Shown: positions 1 to 8,858, counted from the stretch's first letter. The stretch: DNA of 64,000 bases from Tuwongella immobilis (GCF_901538355.1 NZ_LR593887.1:3014920-3078919); one strand, 5' to 3'. Numbers and translations: made by a program. The notes: generated by a model not told the origin, from the letters alone.

Positions 1-1
1 T

Positions 2-613
2 GGTTCTCCGGCGATGGGGCCGGGAATGCCTCCTGGAATGGGGTTCCCTGGCATGCCCAGCTTTGGTGGCCCCGAAGCGGTGACCAGTTTCTCGGAAGAT
101 CAACTGGCCGCATCGCTGGTCGAATTGTCGCTGTACGGAACTGCGTCGCTGTTTGAGAAATACGACGAAAAGATCAAAGACCTCACGGTTGAGGAGTTGC
201 TCAATCAACCGGGGATGATCGGCTACAAGGCCGATCCCAACGCGACGACGACGGAAGCGGCACCCGTGATTGCCAACCCGGCACCTCCGGTTCTGCCGCC
301 GATGTTGGATCCGGAAAAGGGAGCCAAGCCACCGGTTACGCCAGCAACACCGCCAGCGAACGGTGCGAATCCCATGGCCCCGATGTCGCCGATGCCGAAT
401 GCGCCGAATGGGGCCAATCCCCCAGCGGCCTCCCCGACACCGATGCCGATGCCGGGAACGCCCATGCCGCCGATGACCCCGATGGTTCCCCCGATGCCGG
501 GAACTCCCGGAGCGGCTCCCGCTCCCATGACCAACCCGACGACGCCGATGGCCCCCATGCCAATGCCGCCGTCCGGAGCACCGATGACCCCGATGGCTCC
601 ACGGCCGAATTGA
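2..613 (+). CDS. Pro/Met-rich protein, 3' part of a gene cut by the window start
   Basis: The reading frame is already open at the first base, so this is the C-terminal part of a longer protein; the first in-window ATG (14) need not be the start. A short soluble-looking segment (about residues 25-70 of the visible part, charged and helical, around ELSLYGTASLFEKYDEKI) is followed by about 130 residues made almost only of Pro, Met, Ala, Gly and Asn, with repeated PMPGTPMPPM-type units. It lies 60 bp upstream of a same-strand gene with similar low-complexity segments, so the two are probably co-transcribed. I do not recognise the family. The tail is probably disordered and may be a binding or surface segment; that is inference. 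Confidence 0.7.
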   Translation, partial: GSPAMGPGMPPGMGFPGMPSFGGPEAVTSFSEDQLAASLVELSLYGTASLFEKYDEKIKDLTVEELLNQPGMIGYKADPNATTTEAAPVIANPAPPVLPPMLDPEKGAKPPVTPATPPANGANPMAPMSPMPNAPNGANPPAASPTPMPMPGTPMPPMTPMVPPMPGTPGAAPAPMTNPTTPMAPMPMPPSGAPMTPMAPRPN

Positions 614-673
614 TGTTTGCGTGGGTGAACACTCCAAGTCCAACTGTCTTCTGAGAGGCAAAGGGGGCCAATA

Positions 674-3013
674 ATGGCCAAGGTAAAAATCGATTTCCAG
701 TCACTTCTGCTCCAAAAGGGCGAGAAGCTCGTGATCGGGATCGCCGGACTTGCCATGCTCGGCATGATGGCCTTTGGCTTATTCCTGGCGGTCAACACCG
801 AATCGTCGCAAGCCAACTCGGAAAAGCTCGAGTCGGGCGCGAAGTCGGTGCGTTCCAAAATCGCGAACCCCAATGCAACGGTGGATGATCTCCCCGAATG
901 GGCACGCGGAAAGTTTGAACTGTCGCAAGTGGCCATCAATTCGGTTCGGACAAATTCGCTGTTTTTCGATCCGATTGCGATGCCGGAAAACAAGCGGAAG
1001 AATCCCGAAATTCTGAAGCCGATCGAATCGCAAACCGATTTGGTGCACGCCAAAATTCTGGCGTATGACCTGCAAGACCCCGCGACGCCGAATGGTTCGC
1101 CCCGAGTTGGTGTTGTGGTCGCCAAGAAGGAAGTGAACAAGGGCGACGCGAAAAAGAATATGGACGCCCTTCGCAAAGCCCTGGAAAAGCGTCAGAAAGC
1201 GCTTCCGCCTGCCTATCGACTCGCGGCCATGGCTCGTGAAAAGATGATGCAACAAGGCGGCGGGCAAGGGATGCCCGGCGGGATGGAAGGCGGCCTGGGA
1301 GGAATTCCAGGTGGTGGCCGAGGCGCTCCCGGCGGCGGGATGGCGATGCCCCCGATGGGCATGGGCAGCGAAGGCGGCGGGATGGCCTCCATGCCAGGGA
1401 TGCCCGGAATGCCCGGCAGCGAAGGCGGCATGATGGGATTCGATCCCAACCAACAGCGAACCGAAGTCAATTACGTCGATCTGGACAAGATCGAAGATGG
1501 GTCGCAAAAGATTGCCTTGACCGTATTCCCCAAGCGAATGCTCGTCATCAATGCGGCGTTCCCGTACAGGGCTCAATTGGAAGAATTCCGCAAGGCACTT
1601 CGACTCAATACCATCGAAGAAGTGCTGCAAAGCCCCGATCTGGAACCGATCTTCGATGGAATCCTGGTGCAGCGTCAAGTGTTGACGTTGGATGAAAGCC
1701 GTGTGATCCAACCGTGGGCACCGTACGATTTCACGGATGCCTATCGTCGCACGATTTTCCCGCGTCAGGTGATGCCGTATCAAGATGATGTCAACTTGGC
1801 TTACGCATCCCTTCCGCCGTCGTTCAAACTGGTGTTGCCGTTGCCGCAACTGGTGAACAATGCGAAGTATCCGGATGTTAAGCTCGATTCGATCACCAAG
1901 TTGATTCAAAAGGTGCAAGAAAGCTCGCGAATTCCAGTGGCGGTTTCCGAAGCGGCACGGAAGTTCAAAGGCGAAGCCAGCGATATCTACAACTCCACTG
2001 GCTTTTTGCCGACTGGCGGAGCTGGCATGGCGGGGATGCCGGGCATGGAAGGTGGCCCACGTGGTGCGGGGCCAATGGGCTTCGGGCCGATGGGCTTTGG
2101 CCCCATGGGACCGGGCGGCCCGGGCGGCCCTGGCGGCCCTGGTGGTGTGATGCCGCCGGGTGTCGGGCCAGGTGGCTCGGGGTATCCGGGTGCTCCGGGT
2201 GCCCCCGGCCAGATGTTCAATGTGCAGGACATTCTGGACGTCGCTTGGATTCGCTTCTGTGATGCCGATGTGCGACCTGGTTTCGCTTATCAGTATCGAA
2301 TCTCCGTTCGCGTTCGCAATCCGAACTACAAGCGAGTGGAACTGGTTTCCAAGCCGACCTATGCCGAAGAAGAGTATCTTTACGGCATGCCGATCGAAAC
2401 GGCGGTCACGCGGGTTCCGCTGGAAAGCTTCCTGTATGCGATTGATCCTTCCGAGGATATGGATAAGTCGCTCAAGCTGAAAAACGGCGAAGCGATGATT
2501 CAAATGCAATCGTGGCTGGAGCAGATTCGAGTTGCGGCCACGATTCGTGAGCCGGTCGGTGATTGGATTGTGGCCAATTTCCCGGTGACTCGCGGGGAGT
2601 ATCTGGGGAATCGCCAACTGGTCAAGCTCCCGCTTTGGTCGTCGTTGACCGAAAGCTACTTGATTCGTGAGATTCCGCAACTCACCGCTCGCCGGACTTC
2701 CAAGGACAAAGATCCGAAGAAGGGCGTCGAGATTGACTTCACGCAACGCACGCTCGCGGTAGATATCGCTGGCGGGCATGAAGAGCGGAAAGTTGAGACT
2801 CGGACATACTCGGAAGATTCCGCATCCGAAATTCTCATCATGACCGATGATGGGAAGTATCGTGTGCTCTCTTCCGCAGCGGATGATTCCAATGCTGATC
2901 GGGAAAAACGGGAATCCCAATGGGATACCTGGGTTCGCGATGTAGAACGGAACAGTACGTTCACCCAGCCTGGCGGCGGGCCTGGTGGAACCTTCTCGCG
3001 TCCCGATAAATAA
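674..3013 (+). CDS. Single-pass membrane protein with Gly/Met/Pro-rich segments, unknown function
   Basis: A 779-residue protein starting at an ATG preceded by AAGGGGG. A cytoplasmic N-terminus of about 20 residues leads into one hydrophobic helix (about residues 21-41, around IGIAGLAMLGMMAF), so most of the protein should lie outside the membrane. Two low-complexity blocks rich in Gly, Met and Pro (about residues 195-255 and 450-515) separate three ordered-looking domains. The last domain contains regularly spaced aromatic residues and a beta-rich pattern. It follows the Pro/Met-rich gene and is closed by a strong terminator at 3040-3085. The topology resembles pilus-assembly or secretion accessory proteins, but no diagnostic motif is visible, so the function is left open. 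Confidence 0.85.
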   Translation: MAKVKIDFQSLLLQKGEKLVIGIAGLAMLGMMAFGLFLAVNTESSQANSEKLESGAKSVRSKIANPNATVDDLPEWARGKFELSQVAINSVRTNSLFFDPIAMPENKRKNPEILKPIESQTDLVHAKILAYDLQDPATPNGSPRVGVVVAKKEVNKGDAKKNMDALRKALEKRQKALPPAYRLAAMAREKMMQQGGGQGMPGGMEGGLGGIPGGGRGAPGGGMAMPPMGMGSEGGGMASMPGMPGMPGSEGGMMGFDPNQQRTEVNYVDLDKIEDGSQKIALTVFPKRMLVINAAFPYRAQLEEFRKALRLNTIEEVLQSPDLEPIFDGILVQRQVLTLDESRVIQPWAPYDFTDAYRRTIFPRQVMPYQDDVNLAYASLPPSFKLVLPLPQLVNNAKYPDVKLDSITKLIQKVQESSRIPVAVSEAARKFKGEASDIYNSTGFLPTGGAGMAGMPGMEGGPRGAGPMGFGPMGFGPMGPGGPGGPGGPGGVMPPGVGPGGSGYPGAPGAPGQMFNVQDILDVAWIRFCDADVRPGFAYQYRISVRVRNPNYKRVELVSKPTYAEEEYLYGMPIETAVTRVPLESFLYAIDPSEDMDKSLKLKNGEAMIQMQSWLEQIRVAATIREPVGDWIVANFPVTRGEYLGNRQLVKLPLWSSLTESYLIREIPQLTARRTSKDKDPKKGVEIDFTQRTLAVDIAGGHEERKVETRTYSEDSASEILIMTDDGKYRVLSSAADDSNADREKRESQWDTWVRDVERNSTFTQPGGGPGGTFSRPDK

Positions 3014-3039
3014 TCGACGCAAGAATATCTGAAATTTTC

Positions 3040-3085
3040 GTCCCCCTCAGGGTTCTTCGGAAATCTGAGGGGGACGTTGTTTTCC
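3040..3085 (+). terminator. Intrinsic terminator after the membrane-protein gene
   Basis: An 11-bp perfect stem, GTCCCCCTCAG (3040-3050) with CTGAGGGGGAC (3065-3075), has a 14-nt loop and is followed by a T-rich tail (GTTGTTTT). It starts 26 bp after the stop codon at 3013. Confidence 0.8.
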
Positions 3086-3106
3086 GGGAATGTGATGGAA
3101 TACAAT
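3077..3106 (+). promoter_or_regulatory. Sigma-70-type promoter for the gene at 3227
   Basis: TTGTTT (3077-3082), 18-bp spacer, TACAAT (3101-3106). It lies right behind the terminator and about 120 bp before the next start. The same TACAAT -10 box recurs before tatA, hpf and hisF. Confidence 0.5.
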
Positions 3107-3226
3107 AAAAGTGGAATTGCTCTTGCCATTCCATGCAGTTTTTTGTAGCAGTGGATCCGGTTTTGCTGCCAGCACATTCGACTCAAACCGAGTCATACGC
3201 ATTTCGGAAACGGGAGGCACCTTCCC

Positions 3227-3781
3227 ATGAAACCGATTCCCCTGGATCATCCTCTCCGACGACTATTCTCTGGTTGGACTGAGCACGCGTTTCTCGTGCA
3301 TCTGGGCGTCGCCGATCCACCACTGATCGATTATCTCTCCGACCTGTTGACGCGATTCATTCACATGGATTCGCTCTATCGACGGGTGGATCGTGGCAAG
3401 CACCCCGCCGAGCAAATTCTGGGGATGCTCGACGAAGCAAATGCGCTCCCTGCCGGGGGACGAACCCAGCGCGAGGTTTATCGTCACATCGGCGATTTCA
3501 CGCTCTTCTGGACCGGCTTATTCCCCGAGGCGGTGGCTCAGAGTCGTTCTCGATTGACCCGCGATCTCTTTGTCTCCTACTGTCAGTCCGGGAAGAAATC
3601 CTACGAAATCGCAAGCCATTATGTGGATGAGACTTGCGAGGCCGAAAGTGGTGTTCTCCGACGGTTGAGCGAACAGTTCGAAGTGTGTGCATACGGGCTA
3701 TCGCAAATCCGCCAGGAATGGGACCAACTCACCGGCCAATCCGATTCCACGATCCGCGGACGAATCGTCGATCTGCCGTAA
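3227..3781 (+). CDS. Hypothetical protein, all-helical
   Basis: A 184-residue protein with a good ribosome binding site (CGGGAGG, 3211-3217) before the ATG. The sequence is predicted mostly helical and soluble, without signal peptide or membrane segment. Conserved-looking features include an early Trp-Thr-Glu-His-Ala stretch and several Tyr/Trp/Phe residues in the middle (HIGDFTLFWTGLFPE). It sits alone between a terminator and the tatA promoter. I do not recognise a family; the codon pattern and the ribosome binding site support a real gene. Confidence 0.75.
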   Translation: MKPIPLDHPLRRLFSGWTEHAFLVHLGVADPPLIDYLSDLLTRFIHMDSLYRRVDRGKHPAEQILGMLDEANALPAGGRTQREVYRHIGDFTLFWTGLFPEAVAQSRSRLTRDLFVSYCQSGKKSYEIASHYVDETCEAESGVLRRLSEQFEVCAYGLSQIRQEWDQLTGQSDSTIRGRIVDLP

Positions 3782-3872
3782 CCGGGACCGTTCCGACACG
3801 AATCCGCTCCTCTCCCGAGCGGTTGGAACGATCGGTTCCGAGAACTTTCCATCAAATTCACCCGCCGCCCGC

Positions 3873-3902
3873 TTGCCGAGTTGGGAATCTCTCTGGTACA
3901 AT
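3873..3902 (+). promoter_or_regulatory. Predicted tatA promoter
   Basis: TTGCCG (3873-3878), 18-bp spacer, TACAAT (3897-3902), about 95 bp before the tatA start. Confidence 0.5.
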
Positions 3903-3996
3903 GACGGAAAGCTCGCGAGATCTTCTGCCGAAGAGGTTACCTTCAACCTCCTCCCTATTTCTGCTCACTCCCGCATTGAATTCGAGGAGGCTATCG

Positions 3997-4254
3997 ATGT
4001 TTGGATTAGGTGGTCAAGAACTCCTGATTTTGCTGGTTATTGGTGTGGTTCTCTTCGGCCGTCGGTTACCTGAAGTCGGGCGATCTCTGGGACGCACGTT
4101 CGTTGAGTTCAAGAAGGGCGTTAGCGGCCTCGAAGATGCGGTCGATAATCCGTCTTCGCAACAACCGACCGCACAAGTCGAAGCGCCGCGTCCTCCGCAA
4201 CGTGTGACACCACCCGCGCCGAAGTTCGATGAAACCAATCAGCCGCACGCGTAA
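3997..4254 (+). CDS. tatA: Sec-independent (twin-arginine) translocase subunit TatA
   Basis: An 85-residue protein with TatA architecture: a short N-terminal membrane helix (about residues 6-20, LLILLVIGVVLFG), the conserved FGRRLPEVGRSLG hinge starting an amphipathic helix, then a polar Pro/Gln-rich tail. TatA multimers form the passage for folded proteins with RR signal peptides across the cytoplasmic membrane. The ATG at 3997 is chosen because GAGGAGG (3984-3990) stands 6 bases before it; the open frame extends far upstream but that part has no family similarity. Several window proteins have RR-type leaders (the DUF1501 proteins at 15998, 23903 and 46111), which are possible substrates. 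No tatB or tatC gene is visible here. TatB is less likely because of the short length. Confidence 0.92.
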   Translation: MFGLGGQELLILLVIGVVLFGRRLPEVGRSLGRTFVEFKKGVSGLEDAVDNPSSQQPTAQVEAPRPPQRVTPPAPKFDETNQPHA

Positions 4255-4263
4255 TCGGTTGGA

Positions 4264-4330
4264 ATCGGATGATGCGGGAAAAACAAGATCCTGCTGTGGC
4301 TTGGCCTTGTGCGATCCTTCATCATCCGAT
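4264..4330. repeat. 11-bp perfect inverted repeat between tatA and tRNA-Val
   Basis: ATCGGATGATG (4264-4274) and CATCATCCGAT (4320-4330) are perfect complements separated by 45 nt that also contain short complementary pieces (ACAAG/CTTGT). No T-run follows, so this is not a standard terminator. It may end tatA transcription, be a processing site for the tRNA transcript, or bind a regulator. Confidence 0.5.
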
Positions 4331-4358
4331 AAGTTAAATCTATCGATTGAGACCGAAC

Positions 4359-4431
4359 GGGCGACTAACTCAGCGGTTAGAGTGCCATCCTCACACGGTG
4401 GAAGTCACAGGTTCGAATCCTGTGTCGCCCA
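4359..4431 (+). tRNA. tRNA-Val (anticodon CAC)
   Basis: The cloverleaf can be drawn by eye: acceptor GGGCGAC/GTCGCCC, D arm ACTC/GAGT, anticodon stem CCATC/GGTGG with loop CTCACAC (anticodon CAC, reading GUG), T arm ACAGG/CCTGT with TTCGAAT loop, discriminator A. The CCA end is not encoded. An intrinsic terminator follows 8 bp later. Confidence 0.95.
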
Positions 4432-4439
4432 ATCATGAT

Positions 4440-4475
4440 AAGTCGCAGAGTTGAATTCAACTCCGCGACTTTTTT
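4440..4475 (+). terminator. Intrinsic terminator of tRNA-Val
   Basis: A stem made of AAGTCGC (4440-4446) with GCGACTT (4465-4471) and inner GAGTTG/CAACTC around an AATT loop, followed directly by a T-run (to 4475). Confidence 0.85.
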
Positions 4476-4679
4476 CATTTCTTCCGCTCAATTCTCATTC
4501 ATCACAATCCGCATTGCTACCAACTGGGAATCGAATCCCCGGCGCGTTGATTCTCCATTCAGTCAATCCCTTCAACGATACTGCTCGTTTGCAGGGATCG
4601 CGAGGGTTTTCTCGTGATTCCACTCTTCGGAATGGCTATGCTGGGTTCGGGACGCCATCAAACCTCGGGAGTGGCCATC

Positions 4680-5750
4680 ATGCGGTTGATTCAATTTGCC
4701 GTGCCAATCGTCATCGGCTGGGTGATTCTCCCAATGGTGGGAACTGCTCAGCCATCGAAGCCCGCATACGAGTGGGAACTGGTGACGGCAAACGCACCCT
4801 TTGCGCCACGCGATGGGGCGGGGGCGTTGACGTATCGAAATCGGATGTGGCTGCTGGGTGGATGGAATCCGGGCGATCGGCGGCATTTTCCGCGAATCAC
4901 GAATAACGAGGTTTGGAGTTCGCCGGATGGGAAAATCTGGTCGCTCGTGAAGCCGAATACATATCTGGATCAGTCGTTTGATATTACCCGCGATTGGGAA
5001 GGTCGGCACACGGCCGGGTATGTGGTGCACCGCGATGCCATGTGGATCGTCGGCGGGGATGTCAATTCCGGGCATTACCATTCTGATGTGTGGCGTTCGA
5101 CAGATGGCCGATCGTGGCAGCACGTCAATGCCAAGAAGCCGGTTCCTTGGGGGCCACGGGCGCTGCATTACACGGTCGCGTTTCGGGATCAAATTTGGGT
5201 CATTGGCGGACAAACCGTGCCACAATTCGCCTCGGCCAAAGAGCAGTTTTACCGAGATATCTGGGTGAGTTCCGATGGGGTGGATTGGAAGCAGATCCAA
5301 CCGAACGAGCCGTTTTGGCCGCAGCGAGGCATGATCGGCGGTGCGGCGGTGTTTCAGGATCGAATTTGGATTCTCGGCGGGGGCACCTACGACACGGCGA
5401 ATCGACCGCAGCGGCAATACTTCAACGATGTTTGGAGTTCCGCGGACGGCGTGACGTGGACCTGTCACACGCCCAAAGCACCATGGGCCGCCCGGCAGTA
5501 TCACGACATTGCGGTGTTTGATGGGAAATTGTGGGTGCTTGAAGGTTATTCTGGCAGCAATCGCAAGGATGTCTGGTATTCCGCAGACGGCAAGAACTGG
5601 ACGGAACTGCCCAACACTCCGTGGAAGCCGCGACATGCTGCCAGTGTTTTTGTACACGATGGCAGTTTGTGGATGGTCGCGGGCAACAATATGGAAAGTG
5701 ATGTCTGGCGACTCCGCAAGCGAGATAGTCGCGGAAATCGCCCGGACTGA
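4680..5750 (+). CDS. Secreted Kelch-type beta-propeller protein
   Basis: A 356-residue protein. The ATG at 4680 gives a clean signal peptide (MRLIQFAVPIVIGWVILP, cleavage near VGTAQP), so it is preferred to a GTG at 4614. The mature part holds about six repeats of 45-55 residues, each with a WxLGG or WVIGG strand and a paired SxDGxxW turn (SSPDGKIW, RSTDGRSW, SSDGVDW, SSADGVTW, YSADGKNW). This is the Kelch/galactose-oxidase central-domain pattern and should fold as a beta propeller. No copper ligands or catalytic domain are seen, so a binding role outside the cytoplasm is likely. It is convergent with the PfpI-like gene 17 bp away. Confidence 0.85.
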   Translation: MRLIQFAVPIVIGWVILPMVGTAQPSKPAYEWELVTANAPFAPRDGAGALTYRNRMWLLGGWNPGDRRHFPRITNNEVWSSPDGKIWSLVKPNTYLDQSFDITRDWEGRHTAGYVVHRDAMWIVGGDVNSGHYHSDVWRSTDGRSWQHVNAKKPVPWGPRALHYTVAFRDQIWVIGGQTVPQFASAKEQFYRDIWVSSDGVDWKQIQPNEPFWPQRGMIGGAAVFQDRIWILGGGTYDTANRPQRQYFNDVWSSADGVTWTCHTPKAPWAARQYHDIAVFDGKLWVLEGYSGSNRKDVWYSADGKNWTELPNTPWKPRHAASVFVHDGSLWMVAGNNMESDVWRLRKRDSRGNRPD

Positions 5751-5767
5751 ATCGACTGCGACCGGCG

Positions 5768-6346
5768 TTAGCTGGCCGATTGTCGGCGTCGTTCGCGTTC
5801 CTGCTTCAGCAGTTGAATCCACGGGCCAACGTATTTGCCGTTGTCGTGATAGGTGCGGCCGCTGACGAGATTGCCATCGATGACACAGGGTTCGTTGACG
5901 TAGATGCCGCCGCAAACTTCGAGATCGAATTTGCATTTGGCAACGGTGGCCATGCGACGACCGCGAACGCAATCGGCGCGGGCGGGAATCTCCACGCCGT
6001 GGCAAACACTGGCAATGGGCAGTTGCTTGTCAAAGAAATAGCGGGTAATCCGCAGCAAATCCGGATCTTCGCGGATGTATTCCGGTGCGCGCCCGCCGCT
6101 GAACATGATTCCGAGGTAGCGTTCGGGCTGGATCTCCGCGAAGGTCACATCCGCATCCAGCGTGTAACCTTCCCACTCTTTGGTGATGGTCCAACCGGGC
6201 TTCACTTCGTGCATGACCATCTGATACTTGCGTTTTTCCGGGGCAGCCACGACGGGGGTGAAGCCGTCTTCTTGCAGGCGATAGTACGGATACAGCGTAT
6301 CCAGAGTTTCCGCAGCATCGCCAATGACGATCAAAACCGGATCCAT
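5768..6346 (-). CDS. DJ-1/PfpI family protein
   Basis: A 192-residue protein starting MDPVLIVIGDAAETLDTLYPYYRL, with the usual N-terminal strand and acidic residue of the DJ-1/PfpI superfamily. The nucleophile elbow ASVCHG (Cys near residue 98) and the following GRRMATVAKC segment match the PfpI/YhbO branch, which includes deglycase-like and chaperone-like proteins. GGRAPEYIRE matches the family's GG(R/Y)APEYLR motif. The ATG at 6346 has GGGGAG nine bases upstream; an earlier in-frame start would add 22 unrelated residues. It lies 41 bp downstream of ychF on the same strand and is probably co-transcribed with it. The exact activity (glyoxalase, deglycase or peptidase) cannot be read from sequence. 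Confidence 0.9.
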   Translation of the reverse strand: MDPVLIVIGDAAETLDTLYPYYRLQEDGFTPVVAAPEKRKYQMVMHEVKPGWTITKEWEGYTLDADVTFAEIQPERYLGIMFSGGRAPEYIREDPDLLRITRYFFDKQLPIASVCHGVEIPARADCVRGRRMATVAKCKFDLEVCGGIYVNEPCVIDGNLVSGRTYHDNGKYVGPWIQLLKQERERRRQSAS

Positions 6347-6387
6347 GATGGGCATCTCCCCGGAACAAGCAGCGACAATTGGTACGA

Positions 6388-7479
6388 TCACGAATTGACC
6401 AAGAAGTGGCAAATGTCGCCATCTTGCATGATGTAGCTTTTGCCTTCCACGCGGAGTTTGCCAGCGGCTTTGATTTCTTTTTCGCTCTTATATGTCTCCA
6501 AATCTTCGAGCGAATAGATTTCCGCGCGGATGAATCCCTTCTCGAAATCGGTATGGATCACCCCGGCGGCCTGCGGAGCAGTCGCGCCCACCGGAACGGT
6601 CCAAGCGCGGACTTCTTGCACGCCGGCCGTGAAGTAGCTTTGCAGCCCCAGCACCCGATACGCTGCGCGGGCCAACACCGTCAGCGCGGGTTCGTTCAGA
6701 CCAGCGGATTCCAGCATTTCCTTGCGGTCGGCTTCGTCCAATTCCGCGATTTCGGATTCGAGTTTCGCGCAGACCGGCACGACTTCCGCGCCGATTTTCT
6801 CGGCGAATGCCTTCAGTTTGCCCACCAACGGACCCTGACCCAAAATGTCGGTTTCGTCCACATTGGCGACATACAGAATCGGCTTCGCGGTCATCAGGCC
6901 GAAGCTCGAAATCGCCTTGGCGACTTCCGGATCGAGTTGGAGTTTGCGGAGCGGTTCGTCTTTGCCCAGCTGTTCCAAGCAGAGTTTGATGCCTTCCACG
7001 CGGCGGGTCGCTTCTTTGTCGCCGCCTTTGGCTGCGCGTTCGGCGCGGGGCAGAGCATTATCCAGTGTCTGCAGATCGGCCAGCATCAATTCCGTCTCGA
7101 TGACTTCGACATCCGCCAGCGGATCGACCGTGCCAGCGACGTGCACAATATCCGAATCTTCAAAGCATCGCACGACTTGCAGGATCGCATCGACTTCGCG
7201 AATGTGGCTCAGAAACTTGTTGCCAAGCCCTTGGCCTTCGCTCGCGCCTTTGACGATGCCCGCGATATCCACCAACCGCAGCGCGGCAGGCACAATTTTC
7301 TTGGGAACAATGTACTTGGTGATGCGTTCCAGACGATCATCCGGCACACTCACGACCCCTTCGTTGGGTTCAATGGTGCAGAAGGGATAGTTCGCCGCTT
7401 GTGCGGTCTTCGAGCTTGTCAATGCGTTGAACAAGGTGCTTTTGCCCACATTCGGCAGCCCAACAATGCCCGCTTTCAT
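6388..7479 (-). CDS. ychF: Redox-regulated ATPase/GTPase YchF (OLA1 family)
   Basis: A 363-residue protein of full family length. The G domain starts at once with [20 protein letters not shown] (P-loop), followed by the [20 protein letters not shown] switch region typical of Obg/YchF proteins and NVDE as the altered base-specificity motif, which in this family favours ATP over GTP. A helical insert follows, and the C-terminus carries the TGS domain ([31 protein letters not shown]). YchF binds ribosomes and is implicated in the oxidative-stress response. The start at 7479 is preferred over one 4 codons upstream because the family begins with the first strand. It faces the NHL gene divergently across about 230 bp. 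Confidence 0.97.
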   Translation of the reverse strand: MKAGIVGLPNVGKSTLFNALTSSKTAQAANYPFCTIEPNEGVVSVPDDRLERITKYIVPKKIVPAALRLVDIAGIVKGASEGQGLGNKFLSHIREVDAILQVVRCFEDSDIVHVAGTVDPLADVEVIETELMLADLQTLDNALPRAERAAKGGDKEATRRVEGIKLCLEQLGKDEPLRKLQLDPEVAKAISSFGLMTAKPILYVANVDETDILGQGPLVGKLKAFAEKIGAEVVPVCAKLESEIAELDEADRKEMLESAGLNEPALTVLARAAYRVLGLQSYFTAGVQEVRAWTVPVGATAPQAAGVIHTDFEKGFIRAEIYSLEDLETYKSEKEIKAAGKLRVEGKSYIMQDGDICHFLVNS

Positions 7480-7639
7480 ATCGCAAACCATCCTTACAAA
7501 TCATCGAATGCCGTCGTGGCGACTGTCCCGGAGCGGCCACGGATTGGTAGGCTATTCTGCGAATCGAGCAGGCATTCAGCAAGCTACTCGACGAATCGGA
7601 GGCCACTTTCCTCAATTTCACCGTGAATTCACCGGTCTT

Positions 7640-7669
7640 TTGCCGTTTGTGCCGGGGGAATGGTATCAT
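7640..7669 (+). promoter_or_regulatory. Predicted promoter of the NHL gene
   Basis: TTGCCG (7640-7645), 18-bp spacer, TATCAT (7664-7669), about 44 bp before the start at 7713. Confidence 0.45.
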
Positions 7670-7712
7670 CGACGCTCGTAAATCGGCGGCGGGCCGAAAT
7701 CCATCGATCCTG

Positions 7713-8804
7713 ATGAGAATTCTCATGAACGCATTTTTGACGACGGGAATGCTCTCCCTGATTCTGACGGGAACACCGGGTGCCGATACGATCGTTCGGA
7801 TTGCCGGGCCGGGGACCGGCGGCGACGGATCTCCGGCGTTGACGGCGAAATTGGTCGTGCCGTTTGGCTTGGAATTTTCCCCATCCGGGGAGCGAATTCT
7901 GATTGAATTCGACGGGCAACGGGTGCGAAAAATCGACGCTCAGGGGAACATCGTCACAATCGCCGGAAGCGGCAAAAAGGGGAGCAAAGGCGACGGTGGA
8001 CCGGCCGCGGATGCCGAGTTCAACGGCATGCACAATCTCGCCATTGGCAAAGATGGCACCATCTATGTTTGTGATACTTGGAATTACCGCGTGCGAGCGA
8101 TCGACCCGAAATCCGGCATGATTCGGACCGTCGCGGGGACTGGTACCAAAGGTGATGGCGCGGATTCGGCGGATGCCACGAAAACGCCCATCGGCGGAAT
8201 CTACTGCGTGAGTTGCGATGGGGACAAATCGAAGCTGATTCTCACCGATTTGGATTTTCGCAAAATTCGCAGTCTCGACCTTGCAACCGGCAAACTGACG
8301 ACGGTTGCCGGGAATGGGAAAAAAGGCGTGCCCACCGATGGATCGGTTGCGGTGGAGTCGCCGTTGGTTGATCCGCGAGCGGCGGTGACAGATCGGCACG
8401 GGAATCTCATCATTCTTGAACGCGGTGGCAATGCCTTGCGATTGGTGGATGTCAGCGGCAAGATTCGCACCGTCGCCGGGACGGGCAAAACCGGGCTGAC
8501 CGGCGACGGTGGCCCGGCATCGCAGGCGACGATGAACGGCCCGAAGCATCTTTGCATCGATCACGATGGAGAATCGGTACTGATCGCCGATGCCGAAAAT
8601 CATGTGATTCGCCGATGGGTGGCGAAAACCGGAATGATCGAACGGGTCGCCGGCACGGGCAAGAAAGGGACGGCGGGGCTCGATGGTCCGCCCGATTCCG
8701 CGCAGTTGAATCGGCCACATGGCGTGACACGGGGACCGAACGGTTCAATCGTGATTGTCGATAGTTACAACAATCGAATTTTACAAATTCTGCCCGGAAA
8801 ATGA
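7713..8804 (+). CDS. Secreted NHL-repeat beta-propeller protein
   Basis: A 363-residue protein with a signal peptide (MRILMNAFLTTGMLSLILTG, cleavage near GADT) and then about six NHL repeats. Each repeat has the form TVAGTGKKGxxGDGGPAxxAxxNGPxxLxxDxxGxxxxxD, e.g. IAGSGKKGSKGDGG, VAGTGTKGDG, VAGNGKKG, VAGTGKTGLTGDGG and VAGTGKKGTAG, followed by NRVRxID or NHVIRRW strands. The start at 7713 is chosen for its signal peptide; the ATG at 7725 in the same leader is an alternative. Such proteins are common in planctomycetes and probably act as extracytoplasmic binding propellers; the ligand is unknown. It converges on the ceramidase-like gene. Confidence 0.88.
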   Translation: MRILMNAFLTTGMLSLILTGTPGADTIVRIAGPGTGGDGSPALTAKLVVPFGLEFSPSGERILIEFDGQRVRKIDAQGNIVTIAGSGKKGSKGDGGPAADAEFNGMHNLAIGKDGTIYVCDTWNYRVRAIDPKSGMIRTVAGTGTKGDGADSADATKTPIGGIYCVSCDGDKSKLILTDLDFRKIRSLDLATGKLTTVAGNGKKGVPTDGSVAVESPLVDPRAAVTDRHGNLIILERGGNALRLVDVSGKIRTVAGTGKTGLTGDGGPASQATMNGPKHLCIDHDGESVLIADAENHVIRRWVAKTGMIERVAGTGKKGTAGLDGPPDSAQLNRPHGVTRGPNGSIVIVDSYNNRILQILPGK

Positions 8805-8811
8805 GGTGACT

Positions 8812-8858
8812 CCCACACCAATCGCGGAGCTTGACGTTTGCCCGGCAATTGGCGTGGG
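8812..8858. terminator. Possible bidirectional terminator between convergent genes
   Basis: CCCACACCAAT (8812-8822) and ATTGGCGTGGG (8848-8858) pair over 11 positions with one mismatch, in the gap between the NHL gene and the ceramidase-like gene. No clear T-run follows on either strand, so the call is tentative. Confidence 0.4.

Noticed and set aside
779-3022. 747-residue open frame on the minus strand opposite the membrane-protein gene
   Set aside because: Shadow frame; composition is unnatural (His/Arg-rich) and the plus-strand gene has signal, start site and terminator.
3997-4254. TatB instead of TatA
   Set aside because: Length of 85 residues, the short helix and the FGRRLPEVGRSLG hinge fit TatA/E better than TatB.
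4572-6005. 477-residue minus-strand frame opposite the Kelch gene
   Set aside because: Arg/His/Pro-rich shadow with no ribosome binding site; the Kelch repeats on the plus strand are clear.
6379-7626. 415-residue plus-strand frame opposite ychF
   Set aside because: YchF on the minus strand is unmistakable; this is a shadow.
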